64,000 nucleotides of DNA from Ichthyophis bannanicus (lineage: Eukaryota > Chordata > Amphibia > Gymnophiona > Ichthyophiidae): assembly GCA_033557465.1 (NCBI GenBank), contig CM066033.1, positions 1,357,901,834 through 1,357,965,833 on the forward strand, given 5' to 3'. The translations under genes and the position numbers were made by a program. The notes beneath the pieces are model-generated. The model was not told the origin of the DNA. It searched no databases and was given only the letters and a program-made list of their open reading frames with translations. How positions within the stretch are numbered: the first letter of the stretch is position 1; each line of letters begins with the position of its first letter. Positions 20,230 to 30,994 of this stretch are shown here, in pieces.

Positions 20230-21291
20230 CTACACCCCCATGAATGGCTCATTCCGAAACTTAAAATATAATTTCAACAAAAAGTCCCGGTCTGAATCAA
20301 AAGCAACCATCAACAGCAAGGTTGCTCTAGGAACATAAGCAGGATCAGTAGTCTCCAAGAACCCAGTCAGATCCAGTGAGTCCATTGGAGGTGAATGAGC
20401 AGGAGAAGAAATCCCATGGGTCTTGCGCTTAGCCGTTGGCAAATAAAAAACCCTAGCCAAAGGAGGAACAGATTCAGGGGGTATTTTCAAAATTGAAGTA
20501 GCATATGAAAGAAACAACTCCTTCGGCGACTTAACTGGAATACGGGGAAAATTCAGCAAGCGCAGGTTCCTCTTGCGGACCGAGTTTTCTAACATCTCTA
20601 TCTTCCCATGGACTATAGCCAAATCCTTGATAACAGTACCTGGAATTGTAACTGCATCCTCCATCTTTACCTCCAGCTGGGTAACCTTGGATGATATGTC
20701 TGCCAATTCTTGCTTCTGATGCATGACCGAGCGAGCCAAAGAGGGAAAAACCTTATACATAGCTGCAAATTGAGATGTGAAGGAAGTTTCCAACGCCCTA
20801 AGGCCATCCCACAAGGATTCCAGCGTGACCACAGCAGGGCGTTGAAGAGCGGATTGTACAGACGTTTTAAAGCAAACATCCAATCCAGCCACTATGTCCA
20901 TATCTGTCGGGGTCACTCCTGTAGCAGCTGACAACTTCTCCACACCAGCAAACACGGCAGAGGGAACCAACACCTCCGCCTCTGATCCCAACAGCATTGG
21001 CGGTATGGCAGCGGGCCTCACAGTACCCAGAGACCCGGCCTCAGCTGTTCCCCCGTCTGACGCTGTAGGCTGTTCTGGCGGAATTCGGGCGTCAGGGCTT
21101 AAGGTGACCTGTAGCTCAGAAGGGCTTGAAAGGCCTCCTTCCGCCTCCATCGCCCTCAGCGAGCTCTGCTCCTGACTCACAACAGCTCCCACGGGCCGCA
21201 CGAACAAATCCATTGGCCCCGTAGTCGGCGTCGGCGTCGTTGTCGTAGCCTTGGGAGCCTCCCAATGCTTTGCCTTCCGTTTTCTAGGCAT
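20230..21291 (-). CDS. L1-type ORF1p (RNA-binding, coiled coil)
   Basis: 353-residue frame starting MPRKRKAKHW (basic N-terminus), then a Pro/Thr/Ser-rich region (15-110), a coiled-coil stretch (about 190-238, HQKQELADISSKVTQLEVKM onward) and the RRM-like start RKRNLRLLNFPRIP (239-252), continuing with ELFLSYATSILKIPP and LLLMVAFDSDRDFLLKLYFKF (325-345). L1 ORF1p is a trimeric RNA chaperone that packages element RNA. The frame shifts just before the C-terminal domain at 20021-20224. The start is supported by the short leader following the L1-like 5' end. Tx1-group L1 relatives in amphibians are an alternative placement. Confidence 0.85.
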   Translation of the reverse strand: MPRKRKAKHWEAPKATTTTPTPTTGPMDLFVRPVGAVVSQEQSSLRAMEAEGGLSSPSELQVTLSPDARIPPEQPTASDGGTAEAGSLGTVRPAAIPPMLLGSEAEVLVPSAVFAGVEKLSAATGVTPTDMDIVAGLDVCFKTSVQSALQRPAVVTLESLWDGLRALETSFTSQFAAMYKVFPSLARSVMHQKQELADISSKVTQLEVKMEDAVTIPGTVIKDLAIVHGKIEMLENSVRKRNLRLLNFPRIPVKSPKELFLSYATSILKIPPESVPPLARVFYLPTAKRKTHGISSPAHSPPMDSLDLTGFLETTDPAYVPRATLLLMVAFDSDRDFLLKLYFKFRNEPFMGV

Positions 21292-21381
21292 TTTAAAGGT
21301 AAGCAGGCAAAAAATATTTAAGAGAAATCAGACACCGCCGTCGCCGATCAACGCGTGTCAGCCATCTTGGCTCCCCCTTGA

Positions 21382-21395
21382 GTGCATGCAGATTT
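21382..21395. repeat. Target-site duplication, right copy
   Basis: Exact repeat of 19765-19778; after it the Penelope-like sequence resumes. Confidence 0.93.
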
Positions 21396-22040
21396 AATGT
21401 TGATGGGAATCCTTTCTTCATGGACTTCTCCTTCCACACTGCAATCTGATGATTGGTCATGAAAATGCATCTGCAAACTGACTGTCCTCCCTAAACTTCC
21501 AAAGCTAGCCAAAAATCAAAAGGGTCATAGCAAATCTTAGGTATAAAAGATAAACCCTTGCCCAATACTTCCAACTGTGGGGTGGACCTGATAAATTAAT
21601 CACTGGAAATCTGAGAACTTCTGTGATCTGGTCCATGGTCTCCATGGATTAAATGGGGTTTGTACTACTGGGACTGCTTCCATCTTCCATTTTTTCTTGG
21701 ACTAGCCCTTGACTCCTCCTAAAAAACTGTCCTCACCTACAGTGTCATCACAGGCAGAGGATCTCTCAGAGGATAGTTGAAAAGCAATCTTTTTTGGTGC
21801 TTTACTCTTTTTCCTTGCGTTTCCCCTTTCTGTCTGTTTCTATCCTTCCCTCTACTATGATGGTGATCTTTTCAATATCTACTTTTAAATTGTATTTGTG
21901 ACCTGCTCTGTATGTCCCCACAAAGGACGGTATATCAAGAATGAATAAGTGATAAAGGATAAATGATCCAAGGGTGCACAAACCCTTTCTTGTAGTCCAT
22001 GTCATCACGTGTGAATTCAACCAACTTCTGTTTCTTCAAT

Positions 22041-22497
22041 TTAATCCTCATCAAGTCCAGCTGTTTCTTCATATTCCGCTTTCATCACTACCAGATCCTT
22101 ACCAATCTTGTCCTTCAAAGATTTCATGACCTCCTTAGTGGTATCTATAATCAGGACCATCAGATCTAGGTAACACTTGTTCAAGATTTTTTTCCATTTC
22201 TGGACGGTCCTTGTCCTCCACACACAACTTCGGTTCCTTCATGATTCGAAGTCCCCTTGGAATCTGTAGTCTGCAAATGTATTCGATAAGAGTGGCAAGG
22301 TGTAAGACTGACCTCAGCACTTTCTTCTGTGTGATCATCACCTGAGACCAGGAGGCATGCTGATCAGGGGATATTGTTTCATCAAAATTACTGGGTTCTC
22401 TCAATAAATCCTTTACATAGCCCTCGGTGAAGCTTAACATGTCCTGCCACATCGAATGTGCCATACTGCTAGTTGCTGTGATCACATTGGAGGACAT
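22041..22497 (-). pseudogene. Penelope-like N-terminal region (two frames)
   Basis: Frames 22135-22497 and 22041-22223 overlap out of register. They encode a Lys/Glu-rich helical region (ATLIEYICRLQIPRGLRIMKEPKL; KWKKILNKCYLDLMVLIIDTT; EVMKSLKDKIGKDLVVMKAEYE). The position 5' of the RT blocks fits the N-terminal region of a Penelope-like ORF. I do not recognise a catalytic motif. Confidence 0.5.
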
Positions 22498-22520
22498 TCA
22501 TAGATGGACCCCAAAAAAAC

Positions 22521-22661
22521 AGGAAAACCTGTATCCCCAAAAATTATTTTACAAAACATTCTTCAAAAACAGATATTCACAATGCATTTGAGATGAGGAA
22601 ATAAAACCTCAGAGACTGATGTTTAGGATAAAAAAGCCTCTCATATGTCTTCCATCACTGG
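22521..22661 (+). repeat. Direct repeat R (putative Penelope pseudo-LTR)
   Basis: Same-orientation repeat of 17614-17750. It lies between the 5' ends of the two divergent Penelope-like coding remnants. Confidence 0.65.
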
Positions 22662-23790
22662 CAAGAAATTAGAAGCTGAGTTAAAGGAGAATATAACTGA
22701 GGAATTGTATGAAAACAGATGCGAGAAATAAAAGATTCAGTTCATAAATATAAGGAAAGTAGGCGGGCTACTAAGTTAAAGAAATTTAGATGTGTTCAAA
22801 CCGATTTTCAATTTAAAACCGTTTTTCCATGGATGAATAAAGGTGATGGATCCAGAAATAAGGTATATTTTGATTATACCTCTGAAGAATCTGAATCAAG
22901 GAGTGATGACTACACATGGGATTTTTTAGAAGGATCATGGAGGATGAGAATAAGAGGACGGGGTCGTGTCCGAGGACAACGTCTGCATCAAGTGGAATAT
23001 GGCGCCAGTTGACTGGGTCCTCTAACTCAGGTTCAGTCCAAGAAACTACAGTTATAAATTTATTCTCTATTCCCTTTACAGAAAGTCAGGAATATATTTT
23101 AAATCTTGGCATGTCATTTCTTCCTACAGTAGTGTACAAGCCCTTTGATTTGTGGATAGCCTTATATGTTGTTGGTTTTTTTCGCAAATTAGTGATCAAG
23201 CTATATGCAGAACAACATCCATTGAACTAAGATGATTCTGTTGCACATAATCCTTCTAAATGGATTCCTGCGGTCCCCTTGGATCCTGCGATTGCGACTT
23301 TTCAAAGATTAGTGTTGCAGGATGTGGAGCAGATAGAGCATGTCCTTTTCTATTCTTTAGAATATGAGTCAACAACATTATTTGGATCAAAAAGAGTTGT
23401 CCATGAATACAAAATTGGTTATACATAGGGCTGGCAAAGGGAGAGCAATCGTGGTTCAGACTAAACAACAATATGATAATGAAATTCTGTGGCAATTAGT
23501 GACAGTAAATATTATGTCTCCCTTGTGATCCCATTGCGACTTTGAAAGTTCAAATAGAAGATCTAGTGAAGACGGACTATCACCAGGATTTTATTACACG
23601 GAGAGAATTTCAATTTTTCTTGAATAAATTTCCTCAAATTCCTATCTTTTATACAGTTCCAAAGATACACAAATGGTTGGAAGACTCCCTGAGTTGTCCT
23701 ATTGTAGCTGGTAATAACTCAGTTTTGGAGCATCTTTCTATATTTACAGATCAACTTTTGAATCCATTAGCAAAACAGGCTACTTCCTAG
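22662..23790 (+). pseudogene. Penelope-like element remnant (plus)
   Basis: Plus-strand coding pieces: a basic N-terminal frame 22719-23012; TVINLFSIPFTESQEYILNLGMSF and PFDLWIALYVVGFFRKL in 22916-23230; a broken 'NTKLVI..AGKGRAIVVQTKQQYDNEIL' region (about 23390-23500), equivalent to the VIKPADKGGAIVV block; and PIFYTVPKIHKWLED with CPIVAGNNSVLEH in 23542-23790. The RT stops there, before the catalytic core, at the start of the pyrimidine minisatellite. Several frameshifts and stops. Confidence 0.75.
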
Positions 23791-23849
23791 ATATGGCACA
23801 CTACACATTTGCTTAGCATCTCATCTGAGATCTAGTCCATGTCCCAACT

Positions 23850-24490
23850 CTTACCCTCTCAGTAGCCTTCCCATTGCCTCTTTTTCCCTTCTGTCTTTCA
23901 CCCACTTCCACTTCCTCCTACTTCCACCTCCCTTCCATCCATCATCATTTTTTCGATGTCTCTCATCCTCTCACTAGCCCAGCTCTTTCCCTGTCAGTCA
24001 TTCTCACCGGTCCTACTCCTCGGTCTCATATTCACATCCAGTCTCCTTTAACCAACTTCCCGGCATTATGTCCATCCTCCTTCTACTCATCTACTTGTCA
24101 ATCACCTACTTGTTGCCTTTTCCCTTCCTCCCCTTCGTCCAGCCCAGCATCTCCCCTCCCAGTCTAGTCCAGTCTAGAATCCCTTCTTTCTCCTATCTCC
24201 CCTCCCTGTCCAGCATCTCCCTCTTTCCCTCTTTCTCCTCCCCCAGTCTAGTCCAGTCCAGTCTAGCATGTTTCCCCTTTCCCATCTTCCCCTCCCAGTC
24301 CGGCATCACCCCCATTTCACCTTATTCCGCTCCCAGTACAGCTAAATATGTCTCCTCTTTCCCTTTTCTCCCCTCCCAGTTCAGTCCAGTCCAGCATCTC
24401 CCCTTCCCTCTCCTAGTTCAGTATACCATAATCTGGCATCTCCCCCATCCCCCAACCCAAGTCCACTATCTCTCTGTCAGAGCTAATGGC
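23850..24490 (+). repeat. Pyrimidine-rich minisatellite
   Basis: C/T-rich tract with irregular tandem units built on CCAGTCTAGTCCAGTC and CAGCATCTCCCCTTTCCC, best seen at 24135-24440. The 181-residue Ser/Pro/Leu-rich frame across it is a composition artefact. Confidence 0.75.
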
Positions 24491-24752
24491 AGTGGTGCAA
24501 ACCCAAGGTTTTTTTCCTCTTCAGAGCTCCTTCTCCTTCCTATCAAATGTTTCACTTCTGATCCATGGGTGCAGTTTCAAGATGAAAGCCATGCACCAGA
24601 AATAGAAACATAGAAAAATAACGACAGAAAAAGACCACATGGCCTATCTAGTCTGTCCTTCCGTATCAACAACTACAATAGTCCCCTTTTTTCCTTTAGA
24701 GATCCTCTGTGTTGGTCCCATGCTTTTTTGAATTCAGATACCATCTTCATCT

Positions 24753-25577
24753 CTACCACCTCCACTGGGAGACTATTCCACGGATCCAGCACTCTTTCCA
24801 TAAAGAAATATTTCTGCATATCACTCCTGAATTTATCCCTTTCACCCTCATCCCATGTCCCCTCGTAGCAGAACTTGCTTTCAATCGAAAGAGGCTCTCC
24901 CCCTGAACATTTATGCCATAGAGGTATTTAAACGTCTCAATCATATCACCTCTATCCCCCCTTTCCTCTAAGGTGTACATATTAAGATCCTTAAGTCTGT
25001 CCTCATATGCTTTATAATGAAGACCACTAACCATTTTAGTAGCCACCCTCTGTACTGACGCCATCCTGTTTATATCTTTTTGAAGGTGCGGTCTCCAGAA
25101 TTGCACACAATATTCCAAATAAGGTTGCACCAAAGACTTATACAGAGGCATTATCACCTCCTTTTTTCTGCTAGGCATTTGTCTCCATATGCACCCAAGC
25201 ATCCTTCTAGCTTTTGCTGTCGCCTTTTCTACCTGTCTAGCTACTTTAAGATCATCAGACACAACCACACCGAGGTCCCGCTCTTCTTTAGTGGACAAAG
25301 GTACTTCACCCCCTATATTATATTGCTCCCTTGGATTGCTGCGGCCCAAATGCATGACCTTCTATTTTTTAACATTAAATTGCAGCTGCCAAATTCTAGA
25401 CCATTCTTCAAGCTTAGCTAGATCACTCCTCATGTTATCTACACCTTCCTGGGTGTCTATCCTATTGTAGATTTTGGTATCATCCGCAAAGAGGCAAACC
25501 TTACCCAACAGCCCTTCTGCTATATCACTAACAAAGATGTTAAAAAGAATCAGACCAAGGACAGATCCCTGGGGCAC
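24753..25577 (-). pseudogene. CR1 (subfamily 2) RT catalytic core and C-terminus
   Basis: Two in-line frames separated by a TAG at about 25359. The first (25577-25362) has [18 protein letters not shown] and LFADDTKIYN (FADD at about 25479-25490), then WSRIWQLQFNVKK. The second (25355-24753) begins MHLGRSN and carries KEERDLGVVVSDDL, YLEYCVQFWRPHL, VQRVATKM and the C-terminal LKDLNMYTLEERGDRGDMIE block. Functionally this is the RT palm and C-terminal domain. An additional TGA lies near 25633 just upstream. Confidence 0.88.
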
Positions 25578-25767
25578 ATCATTGGTAACATCCTTCTCCT
25601 CAGAGTGAGCTCCATTTATCTGTACCCTTTGTCACCTCCCACTCAACCAATTTCTAATCCAATCAGTAACTTTAGGGTCCATTCTTAGGGAGCTCAGTTT
25701 GTTTATAAGTCGCCTGTGAGGAACGGTGTCAAAGGCTTTACTGAAATCTAAATACACCACATCTCCC

Positions 25768-26733
25768 TCAGTCCAACTCCCTGGTCACCCAGTCAAAGAA
25801 AGCAATCAGATTTGTCTGACAAGACCTGCCTCTGGTGAATCCATGCTGCCTCGGATCCTGTAATCCGCTGGACTCCAGAAACCTCACTATTTTCTCTTTC
25901 AGCAGCGTTTCCAATAATTTACTCACCACCAAAGTTAAACTAACCGGCCTGTAGTTTTCAACCACATCCTTACTTCCGCTTTTGTGTAAAGACACCACAT
26001 GAGCTTCTCTCCAGTCCTTTGGCACCACTCCCGACTCCAACAAGGCATTGAAATGGTCAGTCAGTGGAGCTGCTAGAACGTCCCCAAGTTCCATCAGTAT
26101 TTTAGGGTGTATCCCATCCGGTCCCATCGCTTTGTCTACTTTAAGTTGAGCTAGTTTTTCACAAACACAGTCTTCTGAAAATTGTTCAAGATGTCCCTCG
26201 CTTCTGTCCCTGTTTGCGGGTGTTTTCTGAGGTCCTGTTCCTGTTTCTTCATCTGTGAACACAGAACAGAAATATTTGTTAAGCAATTCCACTTTATCCT
26301 TATCAGCTTCTACATATCCCCCCCCCCCTGCACCCTTGAGTCTGACAATACCACTTTTGACCTTCCTCTTCTCACTAATATATCTGAAAAATGTCTTATC
26401 GCCCCATTTTATTGCATTGGCTATTTCCTCCTGTTTTTGAATCTTTGCTTTCTTGACTACTTTGCTATCTTCTCTAAGTTTTTCCAGATATAGATGCCTG
26501 TCTTCCTCTCTCTGTGATCTCTTGTATTTCATGAAGGCCTCCCTCTTTTTCTTCACCTTTTCAGCAACTTCTTTCAAAAGCCATAGCGGTCTCCTTTTCC
26601 TTTTACCTTTATTTACCATTTTAACAAAAAGGTTGGTTGCCCTTAAAATATCCCCTTTCAGTTTTGCCCACTGTTTTTCTTCATCCCCCAGCTGTTCCCA
26701 TCCCGCTAACGACTCCCTGAGGTATTGGCCCAT
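25768..26733 (-). pseudogene. CR1 (subfamily 2) EN-RT linker and RT fingers
   Basis: 321-residue frame: a Lys-rich linker (KRKRRPLWLLKEVAEKVKKK), the SEKRKVKSGIVRL segment, YFCSVFTDEETG, DKAMGPDGIHPKILMEL, VVPKDWREAHVVSLHKSGSK, NYRPVSLTLVVSKLLE and QHGFTRGRSCQTNL. It stops at FFDWVTRELD, where a frameshift leads into motif A (a VYLDFSKAFD-like segment in another frame, about 25760-25730). Confidence 0.88.
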
Positions 26734-27530
26734 CTTGGCAAAGTTAGTTTCCTAAAGTCTAAGACCCTCACTTTTGAATGGATTCTAACAGCCCTAGTCC
26801 TAATACTGAACCACACCATCTGGTGATCACTGGATGTAAAATGATCTTCCACTACAACAACAGAAACACTTTCACCATTGGTAAGCACCAAGTCCAGTAT
26901 GGCCCCTTCACGTGTGGGGTCTGTTACCAATTGCCTGAATAGTTCTCTCTGTAGAGAATCCAGGATCTCCTTACTTCTAGATGATACTGCAGCAGGAATG
27001 TGCCAATCAACATCTGGCATATTGAAATCGCCTATCAGCAGTACTTCCCCATTCCTAGCAATGCTGCGTATGTCTTCAATTAACTCTCTGTCCACCTCTT
27101 CCTCTTGTGAGGGAGGTCTATATATTACACCAATGCAAATAGATTTCTCTTTCCCTCTTTCTAGTTTAACCCACAGTGCCTCCTCTCTCCCTTTTAAGCT
27201 CTCAAATTCCAAAGCTTTAATATTATTTTTAACATATAGTGCCACTCCTCCCATTCTTCCTACCCAGTAGTTTCTAAATAAAGTATAGCCAGGTATAGTT
27301 ACATCCCAGTCATGGTTTTCTGTGAGCCATGTTTCTGTAACTGCCACTAAATCCAAGTCAGCCACTCCCACTAAAGCTTCAACATCAGAGATCTTATTTC
27401 CCATGCTACGGGCATTTATGCACACTGCTTTCCATATGTTACCCCTTTTACTCATTTCCATAAAGGTATTTAATGTTTCACTTACTTTGGGGTTTTCACT
27501 TACCTGGGGGCTTTCTTCACCCATCCCCAA
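26706..27530 (-). pseudogene. CR1 (subfamily 2) endonuclease
   Basis: 274-residue frame with the APE endonuclease blocks: VCINARSMGNK, AVTETWL, GGVALYVKNN, GVIYRPPSQEEE, VLLIGDFNMPDVDW, AILDLVLTNGE and TSSDHQMVWFSI. All catalytic residues appear intact. The last ~10 residues overlap the RT-side frame, marking a frameshift at 26706-26733. Confidence 0.9.
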
Positions 27531-27586
27531 CGAATCTAGTTTAAAGCCCTATTCAGTAGATTAGCCAGTCTACTACTGAAGACGTG

Positions 27587-28479
27587 TCAACCTTTCTTGG
27601 ACAGATGGATGCCATCTCTGTTCTGCAACCCTTGGAGCAGCATCCCATGGTCCAGGAAACCAAAACGTTCTCGATGACACCATCCACGGAGCCATGCATT
27701 CATCTCCAGGATGAGAGCCTCTCTGCCCTGGCCTTTACCCTCAACGGGGAGGATTGAAGAGAACACCACCTGTGCACCTACTGCTTCACCCTCTGTCCGA
27801 TAGCCATGAAGTCACTTTTGATACGCTCAGAGGGATACCTGGCAGTATCATTTGTTCCGACATGGATTAGCAACATTGGGTAATAGTCAGTGGGCTTGAT
27901 GAGTCTCAGCAAACTCTCTGTAACATCTCAGATTTTGGCACCTGGCAGACGGCATACCTCTCTGGATCATCAAGTCTGGTCGGCAGATGGATGCCTCAGT
28001 ACCCCTCAGAAAAGAGTCACCAACCACCACTACCCTTCGCTTCCTTGTGGTCACTGATTCTGCAACTTTGGGGTACTTGAGCTCTGGTTCTTCCCTTTCC
28101 AAGGATGCTTTCACCTCCTCCACTTCCAGGACTGCATAATGGCCTTCAATTCAAGGGCTGGAGAAGTTCGATTTGTGATTCTGCAGGTCCTGGTGACTTG
28201 TGTCCAACCTTTGTCATTCTGTAGGCACCCATCTTTTCTTCTGCTGGAGAGCTTGATTGTTGCAAGAAGCATCTCATCAATGTACTTCTCACTGTCTTGA
28301 ATGCTCCTCAGTCTCGCAACCTCCTCTCTGAGTTCCTCCACTTGTTTCCTGAGAGATTCAGCATGCAGGCACCCTGCACATGGAACCGGTTCTTCATCTG
28401 GCATTGGGACCTCTTTCTGGACAGAGGCAGAAGCTGTAACGGGGGGAAGAACTTTCGCGATATGATTTTTCCCAGCCAT
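27587..28479 (-). pseudogene. CR1 (subfamily 2) ORF1, esterase type, broken
   Basis: Three frames. 28479-28111 starts MAGKNHIAKV and has CAGCLHAESLRKQVEELREE (C-x2-C followed by a coiled coil). 28123-27887 has RRVVVVGDSFLRGTEA (GDS nucleophile block). 27769-27587 has VFSSILPVEGKG, MNAWLRGWCHRERFGFLDHG and RDGIHLSKKG (Asp-x2-His block). Overlapping frames at 28111-28123 show a frameshift. Same design as ORF1 at 10.06-10.95 kb, with about the same spacing of blocks. Confidence 0.86.
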
Positions 28480-28500
28480 TGTTCTGTTTGTGGAGCTTAG

Positions 28501-30521
28501 GAATCTGTTAAAGCAAAAGAGAGAGATCTACCAAAGTACCAGCCGGTTTCCCAGCTGTCCTTTCAGAGAACAAGTAGTTACATCTCTTTAATTATATTCA
28601 AAATGTGCTGTTCCAAGTCCCTATGTTTTGTTAATTGGGGAAGTGCCCTATAAAGCAAGACTGCTGACTAGGGGTGGGTGGGAGTTGGGGAGGGGGTAGG
28701 GAGGGAACCAATACCTGATTAGGTGTCAGTAGTACCAAAGAGCTGAGAAAGTTACTAAAGCAGAGTTTTAAACCTACCCCACTAAAGAAAATATTTCTCC
28801 TTTTAAACTAAAGCACCAAAAAGAATGTAACTTTGTTTTAAAAATGTACCAAAACCCTTTTAAGAGCTCCCAGTCAGAGAGCTAGCAATTTAAAAAAAAA
28901 CCCAAATTCTTACCTTTGTTTGAAATGTATAGCCCCTGTTAGGAATGCTTCAACAGTGCAGGACTCTGAAGCCTTTTATACAGGCCTCAGCTGCTCTCAG
29001 TTCTTTCACAGGCTAATCAGGCCCACTAACTCCTGAAGTACTTAATAATAGATGTATACTTCTGCAACTTGGAAGGAGCTTCGAATACAAAAAACAGTCG
29101 GCATTTATGCTCTCCCTTTTTCTGCCTCTAGAGCAAGTATGCCATTGAGCTCTGCCCTGCTGCTTCCACTGCAGGAGAAACCACCCTGTGCAAGTACACT
29201 GCTTGCACAGTCAGTTGCACCAGCCCTGATCCGCATGCATATACCTTTTACTTCAGATTATCATGACCTGAACAAATTATTATGTAAAAGCTTATTGCTT
29301 GAATACCAATCTGTAGGGCAGCGTGATTTATACAACTGACTGTATATTGCCTAGCTCCTAAAGATATATCTCCCCTTGCTGGGGAACGGACACACACTTC
29401 ATGCAATGCTCCCCTTTCTAATGAGGACATGGAGGGAGGGGAAATTTGTTTAATAAGATCATCCCCTTTTGAAACCCTCTTGTCTAATATCTTCAAGACA
29501 TTGCACTCTTCAGTTCTTTAATAGTGTTTCCATTACTTTGCCCACTGCTCAGCTGAGGTCCAGAGACTTTCCCCTGTCGCATCTCATTTTCTTTCTTCCA
29601 GGGATATTTTAAGGTTATCACAGATGTGCACTAAACTTTCCAGGTACAAATGACAGTTTCTCCTCTACCTCATTTAGTAGATTTTCCATTGCCCTTCATA
29701 CTGAGGCTTACAATAGTCCTCTAAAAATCCCTGGAATCAAAAAGTGTTTTCGATGCTTTCTCCGCTTGATTGATCTCCCATCTATTTGCTAATCAGAGAA
29801 TGTATAGCTTGGTAGAAATGCAAAATAATGTAGTACTTCTGACTTAGAAATCCCATATCCCTCATTAATCGAAGCAACTAAAATCATTGCACTATATATT
29901 TCTACCTATGAGATTTCTAAAGTCGAAGTAATAAGCCGTGCTATCCATTAATGTGGCGGTTTACTTCTGATTTTCCAGTGTTGATGTTACTCTTGACGTA
30001 GTACGCGTTTTTAGTACAGAAAAATCAACAGCAAAACCAGTGCGCTAAAAGGTAGCGGTGTGCATGCAAAACTCTTGCAAAAAGATGAATCCCTCATTGC
30101 TTCCAATGTGAAAAAAACTGCAGTATATTTTGGTGTGGTTTTTCACTTGCCTTGTAGTGCTGAACGTTTGCTCCAACTCTGGGCTCCAGTAAAGGTTCCA
30201 GCACTGGAGCAAAGAGTCATCGAAGGCCAGCACTTTGTCAGGTGACCTTTTTTGGCAGAGATCCCTTGTGCCACAATGGACCCTGAGCATTCACTGTCTA
30301 CCCCCCTCCCCCCCCCCCCCCGCCTTGGGTTGGAGCTGCCATCTTGAAAAAATAATAGTAGCACCTCACCCCGAGTGGAACATTGGGATGCATTGCTAGG
30401 AGTCAGTCTGCCAAATAAGGACAGTGCTTCCTTATTTGGCAAAACGATCCCTATGGTGCATCCTAACGCATCGCTATGGGTGAGGCTCCATCATTTTCCA
30501 AGATGGCAGCAGGAGGACATA
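28501..30521. other. Unassigned sequence
   Basis: About 2 kb with CR1 5' UTR probably at its left edge. No gene or clear repeat boundary was recognised, apart from a C run at 30305-30322. Short frames have no family likeness. Confidence 0.35.
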
Positions 30522-30904
30522 GCATAAGAACATAAGAAATGCCATACTAGGTCAGACCAAGGTCCATCAAGCCCAATATCCTATTTCCAACAGTAGCCAG
30601 TCCAGGTCACAAGTACCTGGCAGGTTCTCAAAAAGGTACACAGGTTCTACAATGCTTGTACTGGGGTAAGCAATGGATTTCCCGGATCCTTTTTTAATAT
30701 GACTTATGGACCTTTCCTCCAGGAACTTGTCCAAACCTTTTTTAAATCCAGCCACACTAACAGCATTTACTACATCCTCCGGTAATGAATTCCAGAGTTT
30801 CATTACGCGTTGAATAAAAAAATATTTTTTCTTATTAGTCTTAAATGGGTTAAATCGTAGCTTCATTGCATGTTCCCTAGTCTTCCAACCTTTTGATGGC
30901 ATAA
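30522..30904 (-). mobile_element. CR1 3' fragment
   Basis: 5'-truncated CR1 of the 6.8-kb subfamily. The frame 30902-30567 encodes KTNKKKYFFIQRVMKLWNSLPEDVVNAVSVAGFKKGLDKFLEERSI-type sequence, then the 3' UTR and CATAAGAA end. GCATAA at 30522-30527 and 30899-30904 may be the target duplication, although it overlaps the terminal repeat. Confidence 0.9.
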
Positions 30905-30994
30905 ATAACCAAAGAAGATGCTGTTAGATGTCTCTGCAGGACCAGGTATTTTTGATATACAATGATGCCCTAAACTAGGGTGCCCAGGACAGGG

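Larger units (their letters stand above)
19779..21381 (-). mobile_element. ORF1-only L1-type retroelement (HAL1-like)
   Basis: A 1.6-kb element bounded by a perfect 14-bp target duplication. In sense (minus) it begins GGGGGAGCCAAGATGGC, the type of 5' end that L1 elements have. It continues with a short 5' UTR, ORF1 (21291 to about 20021 with one frameshift), a ~240-bp 3' UTR with AATAAATAAATAATAAA, and an A-run tail. There is no ORF2. Because both the 5' end and the tail are present, this is not ordinary 5' truncation: it is either a non-autonomous 'half-L1' or an internally deleted copy. It interrupts the Penelope-like element. Confidence 0.85.
18786..22500 (-). mobile_element. Penelope-like element remnant (minus)
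   Basis: A Penelope-like retroelement on the minus strand, split by an L1-type insertion (19779-21381). From its 5' side: an N-terminal frame 22135-22497, a frame 22041-22223, a VLGKGLSFIP-like block in the 21.4-21.5 kb region, and the RT at 18817-19404. The GIY-YIG endonuclease and the RT YIDD region are absent, since the element stops at about 18786, next to the mariner-like MITE. The interval 21780-21990 looks foreign and includes a SINE-like GGACGGTATATCAAGAATGAATAA segment. Confidence 0.75.
24603..28500 (-). mobile_element. Second CR1 subfamily, near full length, decayed
   Basis: A minus-strand CR1 of ~3.9 kb. The 3' end at 24603 shows the repeated ATAGAAACATAGAAA units (TTTCTATG in sense) with the 3' UTR core GACTAGATAGGCCATGTGG. 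Coding order on the minus strand: ORF1 (28479-27587), EN (27530-26706), RT (26733-24753). At least three frameshifts and two stops. It differs from the 6.8-kb CR1 in its 3' UTR and in protein sequence. The interrupted tail at 3885/6537 belongs to this subfamily. Confidence 0.9.

Noticed and set aside
20894..21175. 93-residue plus-strand frame with VTPVAADNFSTPANTAEG
   Set aside because: Antisense of the L1-type ORF1 N-terminal low-complexity region.
24068..24613. 181-residue Ser/Pro/Leu-rich frame resembling a secreted or membrane protein
   Set aside because: It is a translation of the pyrimidine minisatellite.
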